A DNA stretch of 64,000 nt from Glutamicibacter arilaitensis Re117 (GCF_000197735.1 NC_014550.1:1426001-1490000), one strand, 5' to 3'; shown: positions 18,644 through 28,279, counted from the stretch's first letter. Numbers and translations are program-made. Notes: generated by a model from the sequence alone, not told the origin.

Positions 18644-18692
18644 ACGCAACGCAGCTCCTTCACCCTGCCAAGGGCCACGAGCTGCGTTGCGT
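18644..18692 (+). terminator. long hairpin after the GntR/ABC operon
   Basis: A 14-bp perfect stem (ACGCAACGCAGCTC at 18644-18657 with 18679-18692) with a 21-base loop. There is no T run, so termination is less certain. Confidence 0.55.
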
Positions 18693-18813
18693 CATGCCGC
18701 GGCAAAGAAATCGGTGAACGGACGGAAGCCTTTTGCTATTCTTCAGGGACTGCGATCCACGGTGCGTGAACCGCCGGCCACCAGCGAATAGCAGGAACAA
18801 CAGGAGAGCAATC

Positions 18814-19311
18814 ATGAGCGCCATAGCGACAGGAACCCGAACCGCACACGGAGCACTGGAATTGCGCCGCGAGTTCACCGAATCTCCGAGCAAGATCTGG
18901 CGCTATTTAGCCGACTCCGAGTACTTGGCGCTCTGGTACGGATCGTGGCAGGGCGACCCGGAACGCGGCGTCGTGGACGTGGTGCTGCTGGCCGAAGACG
19001 GGGCGCCTGCCGAGGAAGTCCAGATCCTGCATTGCGATGTGCGCAACCACCAGCTGCAGGTGCGCCTCGGCACCGATCAGACGGCCTGGCAATTGGAGCT
19101 GATGGTGGAAGCGGCCGGGATGGGGAGCCGCTTGGTTTTCCAGATGCTGGCACTGGACCCGCAACTGGCCGGTTCGGTCGGGCCGGGGTGGGACTACTAC
19201 CTGGATCGCCTGGTGGCCGCGGTCAGCGGAAATGACCCCGCAAGCGTGGAGTTCGAACCCGACTACTATCCGGCACTGAGCCCGTACTACGAAGAGCTGT
19301 TCCGCAATTGA
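18814..19311 (+). CDS. SRPBCC (START-like) domain protein
   Basis: 165 residues from the ATG at 18814, after CAGGAGAG. The N-terminal LRREFTESPSKIWRYLADSEYLALWYGSW is the start of an AHSA1/SRPBCC fold, and the C-terminal GPGWDYYLDRLVAAVSG is its closing helix. Such domains form hydrophobic pockets for lipids or aromatic ligands. No catalytic residue is evident. It stands alone between the ABC operon and the exonuclease gene. Confidence 0.78.
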   Translation: MSAIATGTRTAHGALELRREFTESPSKIWRYLADSEYLALWYGSWQGDPERGVVDVVLLAEDGAPAEEVQILHCDVRNHQLQVRLGTDQTAWQLELMVEAAGMGSRLVFQMLALDPQLAGSVGPGWDYYLDRLVAAVSGNDPASVEFEPDYYPALSPYYEELFRN

Positions 19312-19511
19312 ACCTTTGGCCACGGGCCCGACTCGCTCAATGGCACCGGCGCGCAGTGTGAGATGCCCTGCCCTGAAGGCGTCAGAGCTGGACCGCAGGG
19401 GAACCGATTGATGCAGGTCAAATCCGGGTACGTGGAAACAAGGTGCCACCGAAATACGCACGGCGCACACCGGAGGGACGTCACGGATGCCACCGCCGCA
19501 GTTTAAGCGAG

Positions 19512-19517
19512 TAAGCT
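19512..19517 (+). promoter_or_regulatory. -10 box, leaderless type
   Basis: TAAGCT lies 7 bases before the GTG at 19525. This spacing supports the GTG over the TTG at 19519. Confidence 0.35.
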
Positions 19518-19524
19518 ATTGGGC

Positions 19525-20526
19525 GTGGCATTGGACTTCACAGCAATAGATTTTGAGACTGCAAACGGTTTTATCGGCTCCGCCTGCTCGGTGGGCCTGG
19601 TCAAGGTACGCTCGGGACAAATCGTGGAAACCGAGCAGTGGCTCATGCAGCCGCCAGCCGGTTTCGACCACTTCGACCCGCGCAACATCTCGATCCACCA
19701 CATCACCTCCGACATGGTCAGTGATGCGCCACGAGTGAGCCAGAAGCTTCCGGACCTGCTTGAATTCATCGGATCCGACGTACTTGTCGCCCATAACTCG
19801 TCTTTCGACTCCGGTGTGATCCGCGCGGCTTCTGAAGCCAGCGAACTGCCAGTGCCGCAAATCGCGCACCTGTGCACCGTCAAGCTTTCCCGCAAGGCCT
19901 ACGACCTGCCCAGCTACTCGCTGCCATTCGTCGCCGAAGAAGCCGGGCACCCAATTGAAAACCACCACGAAGCCTTGGCCGACTCGCTTGCCTGCGCGTG
20001 GGCGATGATCGACATCGCACAGCGCAGCGGACGCCAATCCGTGCTGGAGACCGCCGATCACTACGGTGTCCGCCTGAGCCTGACCCAGTCCTGGCAGCCA
20101 GGCGATGAGCTTTCCCGCGCCACGCGCGACGCCCAAGGCTGGTTGGCCGCTGGAAACCAGATGCCACCGCAGGACGCCTTCAACAACTGGCCGCAAGAAG
20201 GCCCGAATCCAGACCCGAACCAGAACGCGGATCCCAGCCACCCGCTGTTCGGGCAGACCATGGTCTTCACCGGCAACTTGTCCATGCCGCGGCCCAAGGC
20301 CAAGGAATTGGCGGCCGAGCATGGAGCCCAGACCGCATCGCGGGTCACCCGTGCCACCACCGCCCTGGTGGTAGGCGATGGCTTTGTGCCGCAGGACCTT
20401 GCCAACGGACGGCTGACCAACAAGGCCAAGCACGTGCTGCGCCTGCGTGAAAAGGGCCAACGGGTCAGCATCATCTCCGAAGGCGAATTCATGCAAATGG
20501 TTGGCGGTTTCGGGCTAACCGCCTGA
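19525..20526 (+). CDS. DEDDh 3'-5' exonuclease with C-terminal BRCT domain
   Basis: 333 residues. The exonuclease domain (about 1-170) has motif I FTAIDFETAN with the two acidic residues, motif II VAHNSSFDSGV, and motif III HHEALADSLACAW with the catalytic His and Asp, as in DNA polymerase III epsilon-like enzymes. After a Pro/Asn-rich linker, residues 230-320 form a BRCT domain (FTGNLSMPRPKAKELAAEHGA, ATTALVVGDG). This fusion is common in Actinobacteria and points to DNA repair or proofreading. A bidirectional hairpin follows. Confidence 0.9.
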   Translation: MALDFTAIDFETANGFIGSACSVGLVKVRSGQIVETEQWLMQPPAGFDHFDPRNISIHHITSDMVSDAPRVSQKLPDLLEFIGSDVLVAHNSSFDSGVIRAASEASELPVPQIAHLCTVKLSRKAYDLPSYSLPFVAEEAGHPIENHHEALADSLACAWAMIDIAQRSGRQSVLETADHYGVRLSLTQSWQPGDELSRATRDAQGWLAAGNQMPPQDAFNNWPQEGPNPDPNQNADPSHPLFGQTMVFTGNLSMPRPKAKELAAEHGAQTASRVTRATTALVVGDGFVPQDLANGRLTNKAKHVLRLREKGQRVSIISEGEFMQMVGGFGLTA

Positions 20527-20535
20527 TCAAGCGGA

Positions 20536-20584
20536 AAAGAGTTCGACCCGCACAGATTGAATCTGTGCCGGCCGAACTCTTTTC
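20536..20584. terminator. bidirectional terminator
   Basis: AAAAGAGTTCG (20536-20546) pairs with CGAACTCTTTT (20574-20584), with a second stem GCACAGATT/AATCTGTGC inside. A runs and T runs on opposite sides allow use from both strands, between convergent genes. Confidence 0.88.
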
Positions 20585-20606
20585 GTTTTCGCGGGAGTAC
20601 CGGTGC

Positions 20607-21542
20607 TTAGACCAGCAGGGCCATCCAGCGGTCATGCAGCTCGGAGATGATGTCATCCAACGCGCTGGCCGGGCGCTCGCCGACAGCTTCGGAGCCGTAC
20701 ACCGCTGCCAGCAGTGCTACCGCGTAGGCATCGACCTCTGGATCGCGGGCGCTTTCTTCCTCGATTGCAGCCGGTGCGGCTTCAATATCGGATTCTTCAG
20801 CCTGCTCCGGAGCGTTCTCGCCGAAGTAGGCGTTGTACGCATCTTCGGAGGACAGGGAGATATTCTCGCTGATCTTGGCCACGACTTCACGCAGGGCATC
20901 GGCCGAAGGGCCTTCCAGATCGGCAAGCAGCTCGGCCCACAGTCCGGCGGCTTCCTCGGAGCGTTCCATCGCCAGGCGGATGATCTTGGCTGCGGCGATG
21001 GTGGTCTTGGCGGCCTGGGCATCGTGGGTCAGGAACGCTGCGGCGCGAGCCAAGGTTTCGGTGGTGCCCATTGGGACACGGCCCAGCAGTGCGGCTACTG
21101 CTGCGCGCGGCAGCACACCGGTGGTGTCGGTGCCGGGGCCGGTGGGGCGTCCTGGCTGTCCCATGTCGGCGCTGTCCAGGCCGGTGAGGTTCTGCGGATC
21201 GCCGTCCTGGATCTTTTCGAAGATCTCGACATGGGCGAATTCCTTGTCGATCCAGCGGCCCAGGGGTTCTGGGGCGCGGTCCGGGAAGGAGCCGGTGATC
21301 TTGTTGTAGCCGCGCAAGGCCGCAAGCCACATGCAGGCTGCCTCGTCGCTGGCCACACCGTCATTGGCCCATTCCAGTGCTTCTAGAAGGCCATCGGCCA
21401 GATAGAGCGGGAGGATCTCGGTGGCACCGAGATCAATGTCGTCGCGGGCGTGGGTTGCGCCATCGGCTAGGCCGAGCAGGATCGCAAACACCTTGTCTGA
21501 GTAGTTCTCTGGCAGGAGTGCAGTTTCACCGGTTTCATTCAC
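20607..21542 (-). CDS. ADP-ribosylglycohydrolase-like protein, probably non-catalytic
   Basis: 311 residues from a GTG at 21542. The N-terminal KVFAILLGLADGATHA and the segment LADGLLEALEWANDGVASDEAACMWLAALRGY recall actinobacterial ADP-ribosylglycohydrolases. The family's metal-binding GDDT-type motif is replaced by LGATE, and the C-terminal DD motif region is a Glu/Ala-rich stretch instead. It may be an inactive relative or a misassigned all-helical protein. It is divergent from sbcD with only 51 bases between the starts. Confidence 0.5.
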   Translation of the reverse strand: MNETGETALLPENYSDKVFAILLGLADGATHARDDIDLGATEILPLYLADGLLEALEWANDGVASDEAACMWLAALRGYNKITGSFPDRAPEPLGRWIDKEFAHVEIFEKIQDGDPQNLTGLDSADMGQPGRPTGPGTDTTGVLPRAAVAALLGRVPMGTTETLARAAAFLTHDAQAAKTTIAAAKIIRLAMERSEEAAGLWAELLADLEGPSADALREVVAKISENISLSSEDAYNAYFGENAPEQAEESDIEAAPAAIEEESARDPEVDAYAVALLAAVYGSEAVGERPASALDDIISELHDRWMALLV

Positions 21543-21548
21543 AACTCC

Positions 21549-21554
21549 ATTCTA
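21549..21554 (-). promoter_or_regulatory. -10 box, leaderless type
   Basis: TAGAAT on the minus strand, 6 bases before the GTG at 21542. Confidence 0.4.
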
Positions 21555-21580
21555 ATGTCCAAGTTGTCCTGGGGATTGCA

Positions 21581-21586
21581 TAAGGT
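21581..21586 (+). promoter_or_regulatory. -10 box, leaderless type
   Basis: TAAGGT lies 7 bases before the ATG of sbcD at 21594. The same AAGG could instead be a ribosome site. Confidence 0.35.
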
Positions 21587-21593
21587 TGGACAC

Positions 21594-22760
21594 ATGCGAT
21601 TGCTTCACACCTCAGACTGGCATTTGGGACGCACCTTCCACGGCGCCTCCCTGATTGAAGCGCAGCGTGCCGTGCTGCAGGAAATCATTGACATCACCAT
21701 CAACCAGCAGGTGGATGTGGTGCTCATTTCCGGAGATATCTATGACCGGGCGCTGCCGCATGTGGACGCAGTGCAGCTATGCAACTGGGTGCTGCGTGAA
21801 TTGCGGGCCACCGGTGCAACGGTGGTCATCACCAGCGGCAACCACGACTCCGCCTCGCGCTTGGGCTTCGGCGCAGACCTGCTGGATAGCGCCGGGGTGC
21901 ACATCATCGCGGATCTTGAGCGCATGCTGCGCCCGGTGATCTGCCAGGCCGAGGACCACCAAGTAGCCATCTACGGCATTCCCTACCTGGAACCGCGCAT
22001 GGTGATGGAACGACTGGGCGCCACCCACGCCAGCCACGAGGCAGTAGTCAGTGCCGCCATCACGCGGATTCAGGAAAACTTGGAGCAGCAGCGCCAGGCC
22101 GGCACGCCGGTAGTTTCCATTGCCATGGCCCACCTCTTTGCTGCCGGTGGCATCGGCTCGGACTCCGAACGCGAACTGAGCACCGGCAACCTCGATGTGG
22201 TGAGTGCAGAACTCTTTGAGAACTTCGACTACTCCGCCCTGGGACACCTGCATGGCCGGCAGAAGGTCAAAGACAATGTGCGCTATTCCGGATCGCCGCT
22301 GGCGTACTCCTTCTCGGAAGCAAAGCAAATCAAGGGCGTGTGGGTTATCGACACCAGCGCGCAGGGCATTGAATCCATCCAAGAAGTCTTGCTGGCCGTG
22401 CCAAAGGACCTGGCGATCCTCAAAGGCAACCTCGAAGACCTTCTGGACGACGAGCAGTTCGAGTACGCAGTTGCGGCCTGGTGCCAAGTGACGCTGACCG
22501 ATAGGGAGCGTCCGGCCGATGCCATGGCCCGGGTGCGAACCCGCTTCCCGGACACCGTGGTGCTGAATTTCGCACCAGAAGGCGGCGACGAAAACGAAGA
22601 GCCATCGACCTACGCCGAGCGCATGGCCAAGGCCACCAGCACCGAGCAGGTGGTCGGTGACTTCATGGAACATGTACGCGAACGCGCAGCCGATGAAGCA
22701 GAACGCGAAGTCATCACCTCCGTTATCCGCGCCACCCGAGAGGCAAAGGTCAGCCAGTGA
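21594..22760 (+). CDS. sbcD: exonuclease SbcCD subunit D
   Basis: 388 residues from the ATG at 21594, giving the usual start MRLLHTSDWHLGRTF. Metallophosphoesterase motifs are all present: DWHLG, SGDIYDRA, SGNHDSA, MAHLFAAGG and ALGHLHG. SbcD (Mre11 homologue) is the nuclease half of SbcCD, which cuts DNA hairpins and processes double-strand ends. sbcC starts at its stop codon. Confidence 0.95.
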   Translation: MRLLHTSDWHLGRTFHGASLIEAQRAVLQEIIDITINQQVDVVLISGDIYDRALPHVDAVQLCNWVLRELRATGATVVITSGNHDSASRLGFGADLLDSAGVHIIADLERMLRPVICQAEDHQVAIYGIPYLEPRMVMERLGATHASHEAVVSAAITRIQENLEQQRQAGTPVVSIAMAHLFAAGGIGSDSERELSTGNLDVVSAELFENFDYSALGHLHGRQKVKDNVRYSGSPLAYSFSEAKQIKGVWVIDTSAQGIESIQEVLLAVPKDLAILKGNLEDLLDDEQFEYAVAAWCQVTLTDRERPADAMARVRTRFPDTVVLNFAPEGGDENEEPSTYAERMAKATSTEQVVGDFMEHVRERAADEAEREVITSVIRATREAKVSQ

Positions 22761-25700
22761 GAATCCATAAGCTGCAGATCCAGGCCTTCGGTCCCTTTGC
22801 AGGCACCGAAGAGATCAACTTTGATGAATTAGCCGAAGGCGGCCTGTTTCTCCTGGATGGCCCCACCGGTGCAGGCAAGTCCAGCATCTTGGATGCGATT
22901 TGCTATGCACTGTACGGCGCGTTGCCCGGCAGCCGCACCGGCAGCAGGCAGATCCGTTCGGACCACGCACCAACAGGGTTGGCACCAGAAGTCAGCTGCG
23001 AATTGACCATCGGTGACCGCCGCTTCGAGGTCACCCGCTCACCGGCGTGGATGCGTCCATCCAAACGCGGCAAGGACAAGACCACTGAACAGAAGGCTTC
23101 CAGCCTGTTGCGGGAATTCACCGCTTCGGGTTGGAACGAACTGTCCACTCGCAACGACGAGGTGGGGCATGTTTTGGGCAGCCTGCTGGGTCTGGACCGC
23201 GAGCAATTCACCAAGGTCGTAATGCTGCCGCAGGGCGGCTTTGCCGACTTCCTGCGTGCCAAGGCCAAGGACCGCGAAGATCTGTTGGCGAATCTTTTCG
23301 ATACCAGCGACTATGCGCAGATTGAAGAGGAATTCTCCGCCCGGCTGGCCGAAGAGCGCCAGAAAACCGAAAGCCTTGAAGCCCGGTTGAGCGCCAGTGA
23401 AGAAGCCATTCATGCCCAAGCACAGTCCTTCCTTGCCGGCCGTGAATCCAACGCGCAGGACGAAGCATCCGAAGACACCGAAGATAGTGCCCAGGCGGCG
23501 CACGCCACGGTGGCCGAGCAGTTCGCTGATTACCAGCGCCGGATCTCGGTGATTCATCAGCGTGCGGCCAGCGAAGCGGCGGCCTTGCGCGCGCAGCGGA
23601 CCGGGTTGCGAGAACAGGTGCAGAGTGTTGAAGAGCGCCAGCGGATCTTTGCCCGGCTTGCCGAGCTGCGCAGCAAGCAGGCCGCCTATGCCCAGCAGCA
23701 TGAGGCAGCCCTGAGCGCAGGGGCACGCCTGGAAAAAGATGCCAAGGCTGGCGCCGTACGCGCCTACCTGACCCAGCTGAATGAAGCAAAGGCCACTGAA
23801 CAAAAGATAAAGGACACCTGGCTTGCCAGCCAGCAGTGGCTTGAAAAAGAGCAGGGGCTGGCTCCCCGCATCGATATCGCAGGTCTGGAATCCTTGCGCC
23901 GTCCGGCCCACGAGGCAGCTGAAGCATTGGCAATAGCCAAGGCAGCGCTGGAAGATGAGAAGCGCCGGGAGGTACTGGCCGCCCAAGGAGAAAAGGCCGC
24001 CGAGTTAGTTGGTGTCCATGCCAAGACCCGCACCGAGGCTGAAGAAGAAGTCCTGCGGCTCAAGACTGAACGCGAAGCGTTGGAAGCACAAGACCTCGAC
24101 CAGGGCGCTGCCACCGAAAAGGTCCAGCAAGCCAAAGACCGAGTGCTGGGCCTGGAGACCAAGATCGGGCATGCAACCGAGCGCGATGGCCTTGAAAAGA
24201 AGGCCATGAGCGCACGGGAAAAAGCCAGTGCACAAGAGCTGAAGATTGTTGATGCCGCCAATTCCTTGCTGGATCTGCGCACCGAGCAGCTGGCACAAAG
24301 CGCTTTGCGCCTATCCGCCGCGCTAGAAGATGGCAAGCCATGCATGGTCTGCGGTTCTGAAGAACATCCCGCCCCGGCTCAGGCCGATGCAGGTGCGCCG
24401 CTCATTGATGATGAGCAGATCCAGAAATTGGATGCCATCGTGGCCGCCGCACGCGTTGCCGGCCAGCAGGCCGCGCAGACCCGCGACACCCTGATGGCCA
24501 AGTTGCAGGCTGCCCAGGAAGCAGCCGGTGACCAAATGGTTGCAGAACTGCGCGTTGAACTTGAGGCAGCGCAGGCCGAACTTGAGCAAGCACGGCAGAA
24601 GCACAATGAGATCTCTGTGCGCATCAGCAAGCTGGATAAGGTGCGCCGACGCGTCGAAGAGCAAAACGCCCGTGCCGCCCAGGCAGTCCTCGAGCACTCA
24701 GCCGCGCAGCACAATGCGCAAACGCTGCAGGCCCAGTTGGAAGAGCTGGACGCCAAGCTGGTCCAGCTGCGCCAGGGGAAGAACAGCCTCAGCGAACTCG
24801 TCGAGCAGCAGACCAAAACCTCTAACGGCCTGGGCAACGCATTCCAGAATTTGCGCCGCCTGCTTGAAGCCAGCCAAGCCCTGGAAAGGGCAACGGCCAC
24901 GTGGGATGCCGAGCGCACCGCCGCAGGATTTGCGCAGCTGGCGGAGTACGAAGCGGCACTGCTTGAAGCTTCACAGCGCGAGCAATTGCGCCAGCTGCAG
25001 CGTGCCGATGCCGATCTGGCCAGTGCCATTGCCACGCTGGAAAGCTCCGAAGACTGCCGTAAGGCCCAAGAACTTTCTTCCCAGGGAATCCAAGCACCGG
25101 GCGAAGACGAACTGGTCGAAGCGCGATTGCTGGCCACCGCGGCTGATGAGCGTTTCGAGGCAGCACGTGAGCAAGAAGTGCTGGCACTGACTCAGTTGAC
25201 CCGCCACGAGCAGGCAACTGGGGATCTTGAACGCCAGCGGGCAGATGCCGGGCCGGTCATCGAAACCTATCGCAGGCTGCGCGGATTGGCTGAAGTGATT
25301 CGCGGCGGGGGAGAGAACCTGTACAAGATGACGCTGAGCACCTACGTGCTGGCCGCACGCTTGGAAGAAGTGGCCATCGCCGCCACCCAGCGTCTGGCGG
25401 TGATGTCCGCAGGACGCTACTCGCTGCATCATGATGATTCCAAGCAAGGCAACGCGAAGTCCGGTCTCGGACTCCAGATCCTCGATTCGTGGACTGGCAA
25501 GCGCCGCGAAACCCAGACCCTCTCCGGAGGCGAGACCTTCATGGCTTCGCTGGCCCTGGCTTTGGGCCTGGCAGATGTCATTTCACATCACTCCGGTGCT
25601 GTGGACATGCAGACGCTATTTGTTGATGAGGGCTTTGGCTCGCTGGATGCCGAAACGCTGGAAGAAGTCATGCAAGCGCTGGAAAACCTGCGTGCCGGTG

Positions 25701-25828
25701 GCCGCACCATCGGCCTGGTTTCGCACGTTGCCGAAATGAAGCAGCGCATCACCAACCGGGTCTCGGTCATCAAGACCCAGCATGGTTCAACCATCGCACG
25801 CGAAGGCACTGTGATCTTGGCCGGATAG
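22757..25828 (+). CDS. sbcC: exonuclease SbcCD subunit C
   Basis: 1023 residues from a GTG overlapping the sbcD stop (GTGA). The N-terminal half-ATPase has Walker A GPTGAGKSS (about 33-41). Residues 170-850 are long Ala/Glu/Gln coiled coils, with the zinc-hook motif CMVC at about 529-532 at the turn. The C-terminal half-ATPase has the signature LSGGETFMASLALALGLADV and Walker B LFVDEGFGSLD. It is the SMC/Rad50-type partner of SbcD in DNA end processing. Length and hook are normal for the family. Confidence 0.95.
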   Translation: MRIHKLQIQAFGPFAGTEEINFDELAEGGLFLLDGPTGAGKSSILDAICYALYGALPGSRTGSRQIRSDHAPTGLAPEVSCELTIGDRRFEVTRSPAWMRPSKRGKDKTTEQKASSLLREFTASGWNELSTRNDEVGHVLGSLLGLDREQFTKVVMLPQGGFADFLRAKAKDREDLLANLFDTSDYAQIEEEFSARLAEERQKTESLEARLSASEEAIHAQAQSFLAGRESNAQDEASEDTEDSAQAAHATVAEQFADYQRRISVIHQRAASEAAALRAQRTGLREQVQSVEERQRIFARLAELRSKQAAYAQQHEAALSAGARLEKDAKAGAVRAYLTQLNEAKATEQKIKDTWLASQQWLEKEQGLAPRIDIAGLESLRRPAHEAAEALAIAKAALEDEKRREVLAAQGEKAAELVGVHAKTRTEAEEEVLRLKTEREALEAQDLDQGAATEKVQQAKDRVLGLETKIGHATERDGLEKKAMSAREKASAQELKIVDAANSLLDLRTEQLAQSALRLSAALEDGKPCMVCGSEEHPAPAQADAGAPLIDDEQIQKLDAIVAAARVAGQQAAQTRDTLMAKLQAAQEAAGDQMVAELRVELEAAQAELEQARQKHNEISVRISKLDKVRRRVEEQNARAAQAVLEHSAAQHNAQTLQAQLEELDAKLVQLRQGKNSLSELVEQQTKTSNGLGNAFQNLRRLLEASQALERATATWDAERTAAGFAQLAEYEAALLEASQREQLRQLQRADADLASAIATLESSEDCRKAQELSSQGIQAPGEDELVEARLLATAADERFEAAREQEVLALTQLTRHEQATGDLERQRADAGPVIETYRRLRGLAEVIRGGGENLYKMTLSTYVLAARLEEVAIAATQRLAVMSAGRYSLHHDDSKQGNAKSGLGLQILDSWTGKRRETQTLSGGETFMASLALALGLADVISHHSGAVDMQTLFVDEGFGSLDAETLEEVMQALENLRAGGRTIGLVSHVAEMKQRITNRVSVIKTQHGSTIAREGTVILAG

Positions 25829-25988
25829 ATTGGACTTGCCTAGGGGCAGTGGCTATCTTGAAAGTAGTGCCATTTGGCATGTCTGGGAAATTTGTGCGTC
25901 GGGGGGTGTGGGACGACGCACGCTTCGTCATGGAGTTTTGTTGACTCAGCATACTTTGTCGAAGGAAGACCACGAGGGATCCGAAAAA

Positions 25989-27215
25989 ATGTCCGGATAC
26001 TCAGCGTTAGTTCCTTTGGTGGGAGCACCATTCCTGCCGCTCACTTTCCTTGCACGCCTTCCACTGGCGATGCTCACCATCGGGTCGATGACCCTGGTAA
26101 CCGCCACCACCGGCTCATACGCCCTAGGTGGTTTGGCCGCTGCCATGGTTGGCCTCGGATCCGCCGTTGGCGGTCCGAGCATCGGCTACCTCGCTGACCG
26201 CATCGGCCAGCGCCCGGTCTTGACCACCGTTGCCCTGATCCACACGATCTTGCTGGTCGCCCTGACCATTTTCAGCAATTCCAGCCCCGAGATGTCAGTA
26301 GCGATGCTCTCGGTCATGTGCCTGGCCGCCGGTGCTACCGGCCCGCAGGTTGGGCCGATGTCCCGCGTCCGCTGGATCGCGATGACCCGCCAGCAAAAGA
26401 AGAACCCCAAGGTGCTTTCTGCCGCGCTCAGCCTGGAATCGATGTTCGATGAACTGGGCTTCGTTTTCGGTCCGGTAGCCGTTGGGCTGCTGGCTTCGCT
26501 GGTGGATCCGGTGCTGCCGCTCTACCTGGCTGCCTTGCTGACGTTGGTGCTGGTGCCGGTCTTCGCCGCGCACCATACCGTGGGTGCGGTCAAGCCGGTG
26601 AAAACTGCAACGCATGCGCCGAAGGTTGCGATCAGCCGGGCGCAGGTTGCCGCAATCAGCGCCCTGGTGCTGGGCATGATGGCTCTGGGCACCGTCTTTG
26701 GTTCCTCGGCTGCCGGCACGCTGGCCTTTGCCGGGGCGCAGGGCGACTCCAACCAAGGCGGCTTGCTCTATGGTGCGATGGGCTTCTCCAGTGCGATTGC
26801 CGCGATTTCCGTGGCGGCCTGGCCTCAGGCTTTCAGGCAGATCAACCGTTGGATCCTGTGCGGTGCCGCGCTCACCGTGCTCAGCTTCGGATTGCATGTG
26901 GCTTCCAATGTTCCGATGATGCTGGTTGCCCTGTTCATTGCTGGCTTTGCCGTAGGTCCGGTGATCGTCACCGTGATGACCCTGGGTGGTGAAGTTGCTC
27001 CACCGCAGCGCCTGTCTACCGTGATGACCATGCTTTCTGCGGGCATTGTTGTGGGTACTGCCATTGGCAACGGCCTGGCCGGTGTCTTCGCGGAATCCCT
27101 GGGGTACCTCGGCGCCTTCTGGGTGTCCACCGGTGGTGCGCTGGTGATCTTCCTGGCGGCCGTGGCGATGAAGGCTATCGTGGCCAAGGCCCCGTCGCTG
27201 GCGCGCGTGCGCTAG
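25989..27215 (+). CDS. MFS transporter
   Basis: 408 residues from the ATG at 25989, which has GAGGG about 10 bases upstream. The open frame continues upstream but is not membrane-protein-like. It has about 12 hydrophobic segments. The loop between helices 2 and 3 carries GYLADRIGQRPVL, the MFS signature. It resembles the small actinobacterial MFS permeases of unassigned substrate. It stands alone and ends in a strong bidirectional terminator. Confidence 0.85.
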   Translation: MSGYSALVPLVGAPFLPLTFLARLPLAMLTIGSMTLVTATTGSYALGGLAAAMVGLGSAVGGPSIGYLADRIGQRPVLTTVALIHTILLVALTIFSNSSPEMSVAMLSVMCLAAGATGPQVGPMSRVRWIAMTRQQKKNPKVLSAALSLESMFDELGFVFGPVAVGLLASLVDPVLPLYLAALLTLVLVPVFAAHHTVGAVKPVKTATHAPKVAISRAQVAAISALVLGMMALGTVFGSSAAGTLAFAGAQGDSNQGGLLYGAMGFSSAIAAISVAAWPQAFRQINRWILCGAALTVLSFGLHVASNVPMMLVALFIAGFAVGPVIVTVMTLGGEVAPPQRLSTVMTMLSAGIVVGTAIGNGLAGVFAESLGYLGAFWVSTGGALVIFLAAVAMKAIVAKAPSLARVR

Positions 27216-27251
27216 GCCAAACCCGCCTCAGCTGCCGCGCTGAACGTGCGT

Positions 27252-27304
27252 AAAAAAATCTCGTTGTCCTTCACCGTTTTGGTTGAAGGGCAACGAGATT
27301 TTGT
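27252..27304. terminator. bidirectional terminator
   Basis: AAAATCTCGTTG..CCTTCA and its complement (27255-27273 with 27284-27302, one mismatch) are flanked by A and T runs. It lies between the convergent MFS and IclR genes. Confidence 0.92.
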
Positions 27305-27320
27305 TTAAGCAGGACAGCAA

Positions 27321-28016
27321 CTAGTGCGCGAGCTTTTCGCTGATGCGTGCCGCTGCATGCTGGAGTTCCTCGATCGTCCGTTCGTAGCTATCCACGGTAC
27401 TGGTGGCGAAGACGACGGCCAGAGCAGCCGGGGTCTGGCCCGCGTGCTGGATAGGAACGGCAATGGAGGTCACGCCCTGGATCACTTCATCGGCACTGGT
27501 GGCATAGCCAGCCTGGCGGGCGGCGATGGCAGGCTCGCGGTATTGGATTCGGGTATCCAGCGCGTCCCATTCGGCCTTGGTGTAGCGCGATTGGATGGCG
27601 ATGCCCGCAGCACCCACGTCCATGCCGTGCACTGAGCCGGGGCGGTGGACAATGGCGCGCTGGGAGTTCAGCGGCGAGACCGACTGCAAGGTGGTGCACA
27701 AGTCATGTTCCCAGACGGCAACGAAGGTGGTCATTGACAGTTCGTTGGCCAGCGCTGTCAGTTCCGGGGTGGCTGCAGCCTGCAGGTCGCGCTGAACCGA
27801 GCGGGCCAGCACGGCTAGGCCCGAGGCGGAGCGGATGTGGCCGGCCTCGTCGCGGTTGAGCAGGTGGTGCTGCTCCAAGGTGCGGATGATGCGGTAGGCA
27901 ATGGATCGGTGCACTTCCAGCTTCGCCGCGATTTCAGCGATGGAGAGGTTTACCGGGGAGCTAGCGACGATTTCGAGAACACGGATTCCACGGGAAAGCG
28001 TCTGTGAGGTAGGCAT
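27321..28016 (-). CDS. IclR family transcriptional regulator
   Basis: 231 residues. The N-terminal winged helix is SRGIRVLEIVASSPVNLSIAEIAAKLEVHRSIAYRIIRTLEQHHLL. The C-terminal IclR effector domain includes the stretch near MDVGAAGIAIQS and ITSIAVPIQHAGQ-like sequence near residue 190. It is divergent from an MHS-family transporter gene with a 263-base shared control region, so it most likely regulates that transporter. The effector is unknown, probably the organic acid transported. Confidence 0.9.
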   Translation of the reverse strand: MPTSQTLSRGIRVLEIVASSPVNLSIAEIAAKLEVHRSIAYRIIRTLEQHHLLNRDEAGHIRSASGLAVLARSVQRDLQAAATPELTALANELSMTTFVAVWEHDLCTTLQSVSPLNSQRAIVHRPGSVHGMDVGAAGIAIQSRYTKAEWDALDTRIQYREPAIAARQAGYATSADEVIQGVTSIAVPIQHAGQTPAALAVVFATSTVDSYERTIEELQHAAARISEKLAH

Positions 28017-28044
28017 GGATCTTCAATCTGGCCTGGCGGAGTCG

Positions 28045-28259
28045 TTAAAACACCGTCGAAGACCTTCGTAGTGAGCCTGGGAAAGCAAGGTCGGTAATCT
28101 AAATACGAGTTTAGTCGTTCTCTATTAGAACACCGAATTCTCTGACGTCGGTGGCAGCGCGCATGCCGGCAGGTCATTGGTGGAAGAAACTTCTTGTGAT
28201 CCGCTTCACTTCCAGCATATGATGGTGTTCGACATAAACCGTCCGAACGGTCGGTAATC
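28045..28259. promoter_or_regulatory. repeated motifs in the IclR/transporter control region
   Basis: GGTCGGTAATC occurs twice as a perfect 11-bp direct repeat (28089-28099 and 28249-28259). A second motif, TTARAACACCG, occurs at 28045-28055 and 28125-28135, with a partial inverted copy GGTGTTC at 28224-28230. These are candidate binding sites for the IclR protein. Confidence 0.5.
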
Positions 28260-28279
28260 AACTCGCAAAAGGTCTACAC

